A stretch of DNA of 35,246 nt from Aureococcus anophagefferens. Taxonomy: Eukaryota; Sar; Pelagophyceae; Pelagomonadales; Pelagomonadaceae. The notes under the pieces are model-generated. The model saw only the letters and a list, made by a program, of their open reading frames with translations. It was not told the origin of the DNA and searched no databases. Position 1 is the stretch's first letter; each line of letters begins with the position of its first letter. The position numbers and the translations under genes were made by a program. Shown here piece by piece: positions 1-8,256 of the stretch. The DNA lies in assembly GCF_000186865.1 (NCBI RefSeq), contig NW_008705581.1, positions 354,865-390,110 of the forward strand. Direction: 5' to 3'.

Positions 1-1
1 C

Positions 2-2799
2 GCCGCCGCGCCGCCGCCGGCGCTCGACGACGCGAGCGAGGGCGTCGCGCTGACGCTCGCGGAGCCGTCCGAGCCCGCGCCGGAGGTCCCCGAGGACGCG
101 AGCCCGACGCCCGACGCCGATTCGGTCCACACGGCGGAGACCGTCAAAGCCGAGGCGCGGGCTTTCGCGTTGGAGGCCGAGCGGCGCCTCGAGGAGGAGG
201 CCGAGCGGTTAAAAGAGGAGCGGATGATCGCCGCGCGGAAGCGACTCACGGGCCGCCCGAAGCTGCCGGAGAACTCCAAGGCCGACGGGTCCCTCGTCAT
301 GGCGCGGCGCGCCCAGGCGTCGGCGGCGGCGGCGGCGGCCCTGGAACGCGTCCGGGCGGACCAGGCGCACGCGCGGCTCTACCGCGCGGCGGATCGGATC
401 CGCGCGTTCCGCGGCGCGGACTCCTTTACGACCGCGCGGCTGCTGGGCCTCGTCGACGGCGATGCCATCCGCGACGAGCGGCGCCACGCGCGGAGCGAGC
501 GGCTCGACATGAACCGCGAGGACCGCGACGCGGGCGACGGCGGCCACTTCGGCTACGTGCCCTTTCCGTCGTCCGAGCTCTTCGGCAAGATCCCGCGGGG
601 CGACGCGCCGCGGACCGTGCCCGTGGCCTTTGCCTTGTCGGCGTCGAACTCGGGCTGGGACGCGACGAAGACGAAGGAGGCCGCGGGCCGAAGTTGGCTC
701 GCGCGGCACGGCGACCATTTGTCGGACCCGTCGTACCCTGTGTGCAAATCAAAACTTCAACCCGACTTCAATGTGCGCGTATTCGAATGTTTTGACACGA
801 TCACTTCCGCCGTGCTTCGAGAACTCGCTGAGAGCAATCGATCCGTCCAAAAATCAGCCGAATCGACTTCGATTTGACCGAGCTAGAGGATTCTGAAGTT
901 TGGCCCCCACGTCCCAGCTCACTGGTTGATTTGCACACAGGTCGTACCGGCCCGCGCCGCCGAAGACGGTCTGCTCCGTGGAGCTCGACGGCGCCGTGTT
1001 AAGGGTGTCGCACCCGGAGCCCGCGGGCGACGTCGACGACGAGTGGTTCGCCGACGAGGATTTGGCGACGGTCCGCGTCCGCGAGTACGCTTTATCGGAC
1101 GTCGCGCCGGAGCCGTCGGACGTCGCGGGCGGCCGCGTGACGCTGCGCAGCCGGGCGACGGGCGAGTACGTGGCCACGGTGTCCACGGCGGCCTGGGGCG
1201 ACGTGTCGCGGTCCGCGCCGCGACCGGCGCCGCGGCCCGCGCCGCCGCGGCGGAGCCACCACCGGCACCGCCGCGCGGCGACGCACCACGGCGGCCGCCG
1301 CCGGGGCTCCGTGCCCGCGGCGGCGGCGCGGGGCCGGTCCCCGCGCGCGTCGTCCGCGGGCCTCGACGCGCCGGCGACGCTGCAGGCGTCGACGGCGTCG
1401 CTCGCGTCCGCGGCGGAGCGGAGCTTCGGGCGGCGCCGGCGCTGGGGGTCGCGCGACGACGACGACGCGCCGGAGCCCGCCCGGCCGCGGCCGCCCGTCG
1501 CCGTGCCGTCCCTGAAGGCGCCGCCGACCCTGGTCCACGTCGACCAGCGGCCCTGGTCCCTGCCGGGCACGACAAGAGAGCGAAATTCCCAACTTCAAAG
1601 CCTCATATCTCGGCCATTTTCCACTCGTTTCGGCTGATTTTTGGACGAGCGATCATCTCTCGGAACGGCCTCGACGCGTGGATGCTTTTTCCGGAACGCG
1701 CGCGCGCGGAACACTCACGTTGAAGCGACGTTGAATCTCTCTTGTCCTGCCCAGGTCCCTGCCGGGCACGCCGCGGTCGCCCGCGCGGAGTCTGGAGGGC
1801 GACGACGGCGACGAGAGCTTCGACGGCAGCCTCGGCACGACGCTGGGGCCCTTCGCGTCCATGTTCGGCGACCCGAGCCAGCGGTCCGGCGCCACGGCCC
1901 CGCGCGACGACGCGTCGCTGGAGTTGCCGGAGCTCCGGCGGCGGCCGACGTCGACGCCCGGCCGCGCGGCGGCGAGGGGCGGCGGCGCGCCCGCGCGGCC
2001 GACGACGACGCCCGCGCCGCCGCCGGACGCCCGCGACGGCCCGCCGCCGTCGCTCAAGACGCTGCCCGCGCCGCAGCCCGGCGCGGTCCGCCACGAGCGC
2101 GAGATCCGCGTCGGGAGGGCGCCGACGCTGCTGCCCGTGCGGAGTACGCTCGCCGACGACGACCCCTGGGGGGGGCTCTCCGGCTCCGACGGCGGAAACG
2201 TCGAGGACTCGAAGCTCTGGGCGACGTGGCTCCGGGACCAGGACCGCGTCGCCGTTCTGGTCGTCGCCGCGGACGCCAAGGACCGGCGCGCGGTGGCCCG
2301 GCGCGCGCTGGCCTGCGGCGCGAACGTCGCCCACGCGGCCAAGTCCGGCGCTCAGGCGCTCAAGGTCCTCGCGAAGATCCGCGTGCTGCGGAAACGCTTC
2401 GACGTCGTGCTCTGCGGCGCGGTCGAGGACATGGAGACGGCGCAGCTCGTCGCGGGCGTCCGCGCGGTCTGGGGCTTCGGCGGCTTCGAGAAGCGCGGAG
2501 AACAGGGGGCGCGCGCGGACGAGCGGCGCGGGGACGCGGCGCGGTGCCCGCCGGCCGTCGCGTTCGGGCGCGGGTCGGCGGAGCGGACGCTCGGCGCGCT
2601 CGACGACAGCGGCGTCGCGGACTACTACGACTGCGGCGGGCCCTTCGACGAGCACGTCTTCGCGGGCCTGCTGCGGCCCTGGCGCGGCGACTCGACGTCG
2701 ACGCTCCGCGCGGACGACCCCCGGCGGAGCCGGCGCGAGCGGCCGCCGACGTACCTGCCGAACACGACGTCGAGCACGCCGCGGACGGGCTCCGTCTAA
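2..2799 (+). CDS. Unrecognised protein with a degenerate response-regulator receiver-like domain; 5' end outside window; two introner introns
   Basis: The frame is open from base 2, so the true start lies upstream. Exons are 2-729, 941-1555 and 1755-2799. Removing one 8-bp target duplication plus element at each introner joins the three parts in frame (796 codons including the stop). The N-terminal part is Glu/Arg/Ala-rich and probably helical; the middle part is Arg/Pro-rich and probably disordered. From about 2245 to 2490 the protein resembles a CheY-like receiver: a first beta strand (VAVLVVAAD), a helix, then FDVVLCGAVED. At the place where receivers carry the phospho-accepting Asp, this protein has Cys-Gly. 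A receiver fold without phosphorylation is therefore my inference. The stop is only 17 bp from the stop of the convergent next gene. I do not recognise the rest and assign no function. Confidence 0.75.
738..940 (+). mobile_element. Introner element IE1 (family A, 203 bp) acting as an intron
   Basis: The termini are perfect 15-bp inverted repeats, CTGTGTGCAAATCAA at the left and its complement at the right. An exact 8-bp target duplication GTCGTACC flanks the element (730-737 and 941-948). The implied intron is 730-940: the GT donor is the first two bases of the left duplication and the AG acceptor is the end of the element. Splicing restores the target precisely, in phase 2. Unspliced, the frame stops at 877. 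The core motif TCCAAAAATCAGCCGAA is shared with all other introners here. Confidence 0.93.
1564..1754 (+). mobile_element. Introner element IE2 (family B, 191 bp), core inverted relative to the gene
   Basis: The right terminus reads CTCTTGTCCTGCCCAG. The left terminus is a diverged copy (CGGGCACGACAAGAG). The target duplication is GTCCCTGC (1556-1563 and 1755-1762). The implied intron 1556-1754 (GT-AG, phase 2) keeps the reading frame. The conserved core appears as its reverse complement on the coding strand, so the element is inserted in the orientation opposite to IE1. Identity between the two flanks runs on for 16 bp, longer than the usual 8. Confidence 0.88.
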
Positions 2800-2810
2800 G
2801 CGTTCCGGCC

Positions 2811-2820
2811 GATATTTTAC
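2811..2820. terminator. AT-rich element between two convergent stop codons
   Basis: GATATTTTAC lies in the 17-bp gap and overlaps the TAA stop of the minus-strand gene. On the minus strand it reads GTAAAATATC. The same GTAAAATA core follows the stop at 8231. In DNA this GC-rich, a shared AT-rich element at two convergent 3' ends could be a cleavage/polyadenylation signal. This is inference. Confidence 0.3.
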
Positions 2821-3530
2821 CAGGGCCGCGTGCGGTGCGCCGTGTCGTTGCGCCGCCGGAGGCGGCCCGGCGTGTCGCGGCCGGGCGCGGCGCCGGGGTC
2901 CGCGACGCGGTTCGTCGCGACGTTGTAGAACTCGCCCGTGGGCACGGCGGTCATGTTGAGCGTCCGGCGCGCGCCGGCGATGGCGCGCCGCGCGCTGCGG
3001 CAGCCGGGGATGGCCTCGCCCGTGATGAGGTCGAAGCGGACGCCGAGCGCGCCCTCGCCGCCGCCGCCGCCGCGCCGCAGGCTCACGATGGCCGCGTTGT
3101 CGAGCTTGTAGGAGCCGTCGGCGTGCTTCCAGCCGCCGATCTCCGCCTGGGCGGCCCGGGGCTGCCGGCGCGGGTGCGCGAACTCCGCGCCGTGCGTCGT
3201 GTGCGCCTCGAACGGCGCCCTTCCCAGGCTGTAGTTCGTCTTGCAGCTCGACACGCGGTCGAAGGCGGGCCGCTCGCGCTCGTAGGTCGCGCAGAGGGCG
3301 CTGGCGTCGGGGTGGAACTCGGCGCGGCTCGTCGACTTGAAGCCCGGGGGGAAGCCGTCGGGGTTGATGATCGCCGCGCGGTCGCTCGCGTTCTTGTCGA
3401 TGCGCGGCAGCGCGAGGGACTGGCGCGCCGTGCGCGCGAGCTGCGTCGTGAGCTGGTAGGTCGTCTGGTAGTCGGTCTTGAGGCTCTTGTCGAAGATGAC
3501 GAGCTTCTGGTTGATGCCCTTGGCCACCAT
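2817..3530 (-). CDS. Unrecognised 237-aa protein, possibly microtubule-associated
   Basis: The start at 3530 sits in a near-perfect Kozak context (GCCGCCATGG). The protein is basic, without a signal peptide or membrane segment. It has recurring short Tyr/Thr/His motifs such as KTDYQTTYQ and KTNYSLGRAPFEAHTTHG, and later a Gly run. Such short aromatic motifs recall axonemal microtubule-stabilising or inner-lumen proteins, but I cannot match a named family, so this is only a suggestion. It converges on the preceding gene with 17 bp between stop codons. No introner or other intron is needed. Confidence 0.65.
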   Translation of the reverse strand: MVAKGINQKLVIFDKSLKTDYQTTYQLTTQLARTARQSLALPRIDKNASDRAAIINPDGFPPGFKSTSRAEFHPDASALCATYERERPAFDRVSSCKTNYSLGRAPFEAHTTHGAEFAHPRRQPRAAQAEIGGWKHADGSYKLDNAAIVSLRRGGGGGEGALGVRFDLITGEAIPGCRSARRAIAGARRTLNMTAVPTGEFYNVATNRVADPGAAPGRDTPGRLRRRNDTAHRTRPW

Positions 3531-3978
3531 GGCGGCCGCGGGCAGCAGCGCCTCTCTGTTAGGCCTGTTAGTAACTGATGTGGATCTTTCCCGGAAACGT
3601 TCGATTGTTGCACATTCAAGAGATGTCCGGGACTTTAAGTGGGACTTTGAGGCCTAGGCTACTTTGTCCGGGAGGCTATCACTTGGCCATCCGGGGCGGA
3701 GGGGGGTCTCCCTACTCCCGACGGCGGCGTTCGTGACCCCAGTCTTGGCGGATCTAGACGCATCAGAGAAGTGCGAGCCGCCGGTTAGTCCGGCCTGGGC
3801 GGCGCGTCGGCCCTGGCCCGGGCCCGCGCGCCGCCGCCGCCGGCCTGGCCGCCGGCCTCCGGCGCGGCCGCGACGTCGGTCTGCGCCTGGTCGCCTTGCA
3901 GTTCATCTTGCTGTGGAGAAGGCAAGCATGGCGACGCAGCTCAAGCAAAGCGGCATGATGCTGCCCGGGCCGTAGTCG
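3531..3978. other. Intergenic region between divergent genes
   Basis: This 448-bp stretch separates a minus-strand gene from a plus-strand gene and should hold both promoters. The left part (about 3550-3740) is less GC-rich and has repeated TGTTAG/GTTAG words and paired GGGACTTT / GGCCTAGGC words. The right part is GC-rich. Short open frames here look non-coding. I see no recognisable RNA gene. Confidence 0.5.
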
Positions 3979-5152
3979 ATGCGCCTCGGCGCGCTCCTCA
4001 TGGTGTCCGCCGCGAAGTCGCTCGTCGTGCTGCCCCGCGCCGAGTGGGCCGCGCGCGCGGCGGCGCACCGGACCCGCGTCGCGGACCTGCTCGGCGGGCG
4101 GCCCGGCGACGTCGCGAAGACGTGCGCCGCCGACCCGTTCCTGAATTTCGTGTTCACCTACTACAAGGGCGACCTGGGCAAGCCCGCGCGCCTCGAGCGC
4201 CTGACCGCACCGGCCCACGTCGCGCTCGAGGCCGGCGGCGACGCCGAGGACGGGAAGCTGTTGTGGCGGCGGCCCGACGCGGCGGGCGGCGTCCGGCGCT
4301 TCGACCCGCTGGGCGTGTCGGCGCCGCGGCTCGCGGCGCTCGCGCGGGGCCGCGAGGTGCTCTCGGCCACATCCACGAAGCCGCCGGTCTGGAGCTGCTA
4401 CGGCCTCCACGAGTGGGCGATGGTCTACGGCGGCGGCGGCGAGCCCCCGCCGCGGCACCAGGCCCTCCCGCTCCGGCTCCCGCAACACCGCGTCGACGCC
4501 GTCGTCGACAGCAACGAGCTCCGGTGCACGCACTTCGACGCCTTCCGCTTCTACGCGGACGGCGCGAAGCTGTGTGGAAATCAAATCTTCAACCCGACTT
4601 CAATGTGCGCGTAATCGAACGATTTGGACCAGACTCTTTCGCTGTGCTTCGAGAACTCGACGAGAGCAATCGATCCGTCCAAAAATCAGCCGAATCGACT
4701 TCGATTTGATTGAGATGGAGAGTTCTGAAGTTTGGTGGGGACCCCCCAAACCAGTGGTTGATTTCCACACAGGCGCGAAGCCGCGGAACCGGTGGCAGCT
4801 CTCGCGGGACTCGCAGGCGGCCCACGAGCAGCCGGCGTGCCTGCACGCGGGCATGGACTTGTTGCGCTACGCCCTGCGCCTCGCGCCCTTCCTCGAGCCG
4901 GAGCTGCTGGGGGACGCGCTCGCCGTCGCCGTGGACGCGCGGAAATTGGACATGCGCGCGTCGCCCTACGACCTCCGCGGCGCCGTCGCGACCGGCGACG
5001 CGGCGCCCGTGCGCGTGGAGACGGCGGCCGGCCGCCGCGCCTACGTCGCCGAGCAGGCGCGGCTCGCCGAGGCCGCGGCGCCCGTGCGGGCCGCGCTCCT
5101 CGACGCCTACGACGCGTTCTTCCTCGAGCGCGCGCTCCGGAGCGGCGGCTAA
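3979..5152 (+). CDS. Homologue of the bacterial family annotated '3-methyladenine DNA glycosylase'; one introner intron
   Basis: Exons are 3979-4561 and 4773-5152, giving 320 aa after in-frame removal of IE3. From memory, blocks shared with the actinobacterial family are FVFTYYKGDLGKP, GLHEWAMVYGG, THFDAFRFYADGAKPRN, EQPACLHAGMDLLRYA and ARKLDMRASPYDL. The family carries the 3-methyladenine glycosylase label in many bacterial annotations, but I know of no firm biochemical proof, so the reaction should be treated as unproven. The conserved block FRFYADGAKPRN is split by the introner and is restored only if the GC-AG intron is removed exactly. The start at 3979 could be replaced by an ATG at 4000. 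A bacterial-type gene with a young intron suggests old gene transfer, which is inference. Confidence 0.78.
4570..4772 (+). mobile_element. Introner element IE3 (family A, 203 bp), GC-AG intron
   Basis: The inverted termini CTGTGTGGAAATCAA are perfect. The exact 8-bp target duplication is GCGCGAAG (4562-4569 and 4773-4780). The implied intron 4562-4772 uses a GC donor from the duplication and the element's terminal CAG, in phase 1. The spliced product restores a conserved protein block. Without splicing the frame stops at 4614. The core is in the same orientation as in IE1. An alternative GT donor inside the terminus (4574) would also keep frame but would add four residues to the conserved block. 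Confidence 0.93.
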
Positions 5153-5208
5153 TATGAGGGTACAGGGGGGGCGTTATGTCACGGGGCACACAGGGGGGAC
5201 GGGGGGAT

Positions 5209-6006
5209 TCACGCGCAGGGGGGGCAGCCGTAGCGGCAGGCCTTCGTGTGCGCGACGGCCGCGGGCGCGTGCGTGAAGGTGCGGCCGCAGCCGCGCGCGC
5301 AGGGGAAGTTGCCGTCGGCGTCCATGGGGGGCTTGGACTGGGCCTGGTGGTTCTTGCGGAAGCGCGACGGCGCGACGGGCTTGGGCCCCGGCGGCGGCGG
5401 CGCCGGCCGCGGCGCCGCGGCCGCGCGGCGCGCCTTGCGGCGCGACGCCTTGTCCGGCGCGGGCGGCGAGTTGCGGGGCTTGAGGGCGAGGAGGAGGCGC
5501 GCCGTGCGCGACATCTCGACGTCCGCGGGCTCGAGGACGCGGAGGTCGATGGCCTCGTAGAGTTCCCGCGCGACGTCGGCCGCGTTCCCGCCGTAGGGGT
5601 CGTCCGCGCGCGGGGGCAGCGCGACGGCGTCGCGGCGGCCGGCCTCGAGCTTGGCGTGGTCCGCGTGGGCGTCGATGGCCGCGGCGACCTCCGCGCGCGT
5701 GAGGTCCTCGGCGTCGCCGTCGTCGTCGTAGACGACTCGGAACCACGGCGCACGGTCCGCCTCGCCGGCCTCGGGCTCGATCTTCGCGACGACGCGGCCC
5801 TCGAACCAGGCGCCGCCGAAGCGCCGCGCGACCGTCGCGCCCACGGGGTGGGCGGGCCGCGCGGTCGGCGCCTTCGCGGGCGACGGCGGCCGCGACGCCT
5901 TGCGCAGCGGCGGCGCGGCCTTGGCGACGCGGCCCGCGCGGGGCGACACGCTCACGGCGCGCACGGAGCCCGCGGACGACGACGACGACTTGCGCGCAGG
6001 GCCCAT
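5209..6006 (-). CDS. Tudor-like domain plus C-terminal Cys/His zinc-finger protein
   Basis: The protein has 265 aa; the first ATG is at 6006 (an in-frame TTG lies just upstream). A Ser/Arg/Pro-rich N-terminus is followed at about residues 55-110 by a segment like the PTM/DIR17-type Tudor domain: GATVARRFGGAWFEGRVV, then WFRVVYDDDGDAEDLTRAEV. Such domains bind modified histone tails. The last about 35 residues hold CARGCGRTFTHAPAAVAHTK, a C2H2-like finger, with extra Cys at the end. A chromatin or nucleic-acid role is inferred. The gene converges on the previous one with a 56-bp gap. Confidence 0.78.
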   Translation of the reverse strand: MGPARKSSSSSAGSVRAVSVSPRAGRVAKAAPPLRKASRPPSPAKAPTARPAHPVGATVARRFGGAWFEGRVVAKIEPEAGEADRAPWFRVVYDDDGDAEDLTRAEVAAAIDAHADHAKLEAGRRDAVALPPRADDPYGGNAADVARELYEAIDLRVLEPADVEMSRTARLLLALKPRNSPPAPDKASRRKARRAAAAPRPAPPPPGPKPVAPSRFRKNHQAQSKPPMDADGNFPCARGCGRTFTHAPAAVAHTKACRYGCPPCA

Positions 6007-6523
6007 CGTCAACAGGGGGCGAAGTGGACTCGAGGCTGCCCCGGGTGGGTCTTAAGTGGACTCGACTTTGCGTGTTCTTTTGTCTGCTTGTCTGAATTCA
6101 AACGTGGTTGAGTCTTCATTGAACCGATTTGAACGTTAGGCGAACGTTCCGTGTCCCCCGCCCCCCTGCCCGCCCCGAGGCGGCGTCGCGCGTCGCGCAC
6201 CGCGCCGCGGCCGCCCGCGGCGTCGGGGGGGAAGCCCGCCGGCGAAGGCTGGGCACGGATGGGCGGGATCTCCGAGTCGCGACCGCTGACCATCGACCGC
6301 CGCGGCCGGGCAGCAGCCGCGGCCACGAGGGGGACCGCCGGGCGCCGCGATGTTCCGCGACGGCCGGCCCGTGCGCGAGCGGGGAAGGGGCGCGCAGCGC
6401 GCTCGGCCTCGGCGGCGGCGGCGGGAGCCGCGCACGTCTCCGAGAGAGCAGGTTAAAACAGGGGGCACAGCGAACGGGGGGGCGGCGCGCGCCTCGCGGC
6501 GGGGCCGGCGCGCCGGCGCGCCG
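6007..6523. other. Intergenic region upstream of the Tudor gene
   Basis: The first about 130 bp are relatively AT-rich (for example GTGTTCTTTTGTCTGCTTGTCTG) and are the likely promoter of the minus-strand Tudor gene. The rest is very GC-rich with overlapping open frames on both strands. None of these has recognisable domains, and I treat them as chance. No RNA gene is seen. Confidence 0.45.
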
Positions 6524-6886
6524 CTACAGGGGCCGCGGCGGCGGCGGCGGCGGCGGCGGCCGCTCGTCGGGCTGGCTCGGCGAGCAGCAGAGCGGCCGCC
6601 GGCTTCCGCCGACTGCCGGCGCGTGGCACCAAACCGCGCCGGCCTCGTCGAAGGACGAGGCCCCGGCGCCGCGGCGGTCCAGGGGCGGCGGGCGGCCGCC
6701 GTGGAGGCGCTCCGCGAGGCGCATGGCCTGGCCGTAGGTCATGGGCTCGGCGTAGCTCGCGGGCGCGGCCGTTCGCCGCGGCCGCCGCACGCACGACGTG
6801 AGCAGGCGCCAGGCGGCGTTCGGCCGCCGCCGCGCGCCCGCGAGCAGCCGGTCGTGGTACTTGTGCGCGCGGTCGTCGTCGTCCAT
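6524..6886 (-). CDS. Possible small protein of 120 aa, unrecognised
   Basis: The start is at 6886 (MDDDDRAHKYHDRLLAGARR) and the TAG stop is at 6524. The central part has normal-looking composition (ASYAEPMTYGQAMRLAERL) and the end is a run of prolines. The frame remains open far upstream, but that sequence has a lower-GC, non-coding look, so I use this first Met in coding-like sequence. The gene lies head-to-head with the kinase gene. No domain was recognised. Confidence 0.42.
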   Translation of the reverse strand: MDDDDRAHKYHDRLLAGARRRPNAAWRLLTSCVRRPRRTAAPASYAEPMTYGQAMRLAERLHGGRPPPLDRRGAGASSFDEAGAVWCHAPAVGGSRRPLCCSPSQPDERPPPPPPPPRPL

Positions 6887-7229
6887 GGCGAGCAGCGGCG
6901 ACGCCTCGCCCCCCGGCGCGTCGCAGGGCGCCGCCGGAGCGTCGGGCCGGCTGCGGCGGGCCGCCGCCGACGCGATCGTTTTTTCAAAGTGGCGGGACCG
7001 CCGAGCTCCCGACGAGGCGCGACGGGCGCGCAGGCAGGACGGCGCGCAGCACTCACAGACGCGCCGAATTACGTTTCCAATCGCGTGTCGATGCCCGGCG
7101 TCGAGAGCCGACGCTGCCGCACTTGGGCAAGCTTTGCCGCAAGGATCCAGTGCTCGCCGAAGCTGCCGCCAAGTCGAGCGGCACCAGCTCGCGGCGCCGC
7201 GGCAGGCGTTCAAGGCGCGCCCCGCCATC
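6887..7229. other. Intergenic region between divergent genes
   Basis: This 343-bp stretch lies between the small minus-strand frame and the kinase ATG. It includes a GATCGTTTTTTCAAAGTGG segment and the likely promoter and 5' leader of the kinase. The frame reading through it into the kinase looks unlike the rest of that protein, so I do not call it coding. Confidence 0.4.
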
Positions 7230-8231
7230 ATGGCGGAGTGGTCGACGTCGAAGCAGCAGCAGAAGAAGGAGCGCCGGGCGCGGCGGCAGCCGGCCTGGGA
7301 GAAGGCCGCCGACGAGGCCTTCGAGCGCAGCGGGGCGGCGTTCATGATGGCCGCGGCCGCCGGCGCCTTCGGCACCGACGCGCGCCTGAGCCTCGTCGTG
7401 CTCTGCGGCATCCCCGGCTGCGGCAAGTCGACGCTCGCGGCGGCCCTCAAGGCCAAGGGCTTCGTCGTCGTCTGCCAGGACGCGCTCGGCTCGCGCCAGA
7501 AGTGCGAGGCCGCGGCGTCGGCCGCGCTCGCCAGGGGCGACAAGGTCTGCGTGGACCGCTGCAACCACACGCACCAGCAGCGCGAGCTCTGGCTCGCCCT
7601 CGCCGCCCGGGCCGACCCGGACGCCGCGTGCCTCGTCGTGCACCTCGACGCGCCGCCCGCCGTCGCGAAGAAGCGCGTCCTTGGCCCGGGCAGGAAACAA
7701 AAATATTCAACGCGACTTCAACATGAATGTATCACAAGCTGTCCGTCGAGGACTCGACGAGAGAAGACGATCCGTCCAAAAATCAGCCGAAACGACGTCG
7801 ACGCGAGCGAGACGGAGAGGTTCGAAGTTTCGCTGGACCGATCCAGCTCACTGGTTGTTGTTCCGGCACAGGTCATGGCCCGCAAGAAGCACGCGACGCT
7901 GCCGGCCGCGCCGGCGTCGCTGGGCATCGTCGACCGCTTCGCCAAGGAGTTCGAGCCCGTGACGCAGCCGCGGACCTGGCGCCTCGCCGGCGCGTGGCGC
8001 GCCGCGGACGCGGCCGCCGCGATCGACGCCGTCGGCGCGTCCGCGTCCGCGCCGCCGCCGTCCGCGCTGCCCGCGCCGGCCGCCGCGCCGGCGGAGACGC
8101 CCGCGGATCGCCTCGCGGCCATGGGCTGGCCCAAGGCGCTCTGCGAGGCCGCGCTGAAGAAGGCGCGCGGCGACGAGGACGCCGCCGTCGACCTCCTCCT
8201 CACGGAGCCCGCGGCCGCGCTCGCGCTCTAG
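7230..8231 (+). CDS. P-loop kinase of the PNKP-like/AAA_33 type with C-terminal UBA domain; one introner intron
   Basis: Exons are 7230-7676 and 7872-8231, giving 268 aa. Walker A is GIPGCGKST at residues 60-68. It is followed by the pattern typical of polynucleotide-kinase-like P-loop proteins: CQDALGSRQKC, then DKVCVDRCNHTHQQR, and after the intron RKKHATLP...FAKEFEPV. These match the lid/substrate region and HPTL-type block of the family. Residues about 220-262 (LAAMGWPKALCEAALKKARG, then AAVDLLL) are a UBA-type ubiquitin-binding domain. A DNA/RNA 5'-end or small-molecule kinase role is plausible but the substrate is unknown. The ATG at 7230 is in good context. IE4 is open in frame, so the unspliced message also encodes a longer protein. 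Confidence 0.85.
   Translation: MAEWSTSKQQQKKERRARRQPAWEKAADEAFERSGAAFMMAAAAGAFGTDARLSLVVLCGIPGCGKSTLAAALKAKGFVVVCQDALGSRQKCEAAASAALARGDKVCVDRCNHTHQQRELWLALAARADPDAACLVVHLDAPPAVAKKRVLGPGRKQKYSTRLQHECITSCPSRTRREKTIRPKISRNDVDASETERFEVSLDRSSSLVVVPAQVMARKKHATLPAAPASLGIVDRFAKEFEPVTQPRTWRLAGAWRAADAAAAIDAVGASASAPPPSALPAPAAAPAETPADRLAAMGWPKALCEAALKKARGDEDAAVDLLLTEPAAALAL
7685..7871 (+). mobile_element. Introner element IE4 (family C, about 187 bp), older copy
   Basis: The shared core TCCAAAAATCAGCCGAA and flanking words resemble family A (CAGCTCACTGGTTGTTG), but the termini differ: left CCCGGGCAGGAAACAA, right TTGTTGTTCCGGCACAG. The target duplication is eroded: GTCCTTGG at 7677-7684 against GTCATGGC at 7872-7879. 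The implied intron is 7677-7871 (GT-AG, phase 0, 195 nt). It has no in-frame stop. The exact left boundary is uncertain by one or two bases. Confidence 0.8.
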
Positions 8232-8238
8232 GCGAGGG

Positions 8239-8247
8239 GTAAAATAC
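8239..8247. terminator. GTAAAATAC element between convergent stops
   Basis: This AT-rich island lies in the 25-bp gap between the kinase stop and the transporter stop. It shares GTAAAATA with the gap at 2800-2816, hence a candidate 3'-end signal. Inference only. Confidence 0.28.
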
Positions 8248-8256
8248 GGGCGGGGC

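Noticed and set aside
209..1598. Several Arg/Ala/Pro-rich open frames on the minus strand opposite the first gene
   Set aside because: They are typical antisense shadows in high-GC DNA. The plus-strand frames join exactly across the introners.
740..4575. GT donors inside the family A termini (740 or 742 in IE1, 4572 or 4574 in IE3)
   Set aside because: Positions 740 and 4572 shift the frame. Positions 742 and 4574 keep frame but add four residues within protein sequence; in IE3 that breaks a conserved block. Exact removal from the target duplication fits all seven cases.
6129..6737. 202-codon open frame on the plus strand
   Set aside because: It overlaps the more protein-like minus-strand frame at 6524-6886, has low-complexity Arg/Gly/Ala composition and no domain.
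6798..7229. Upstream extension of the kinase frame
   Set aside because: The frame is open, but the sequence lacks the coding look of the kinase and runs through the likely shared promoter. The ATG at 7230 has good context.
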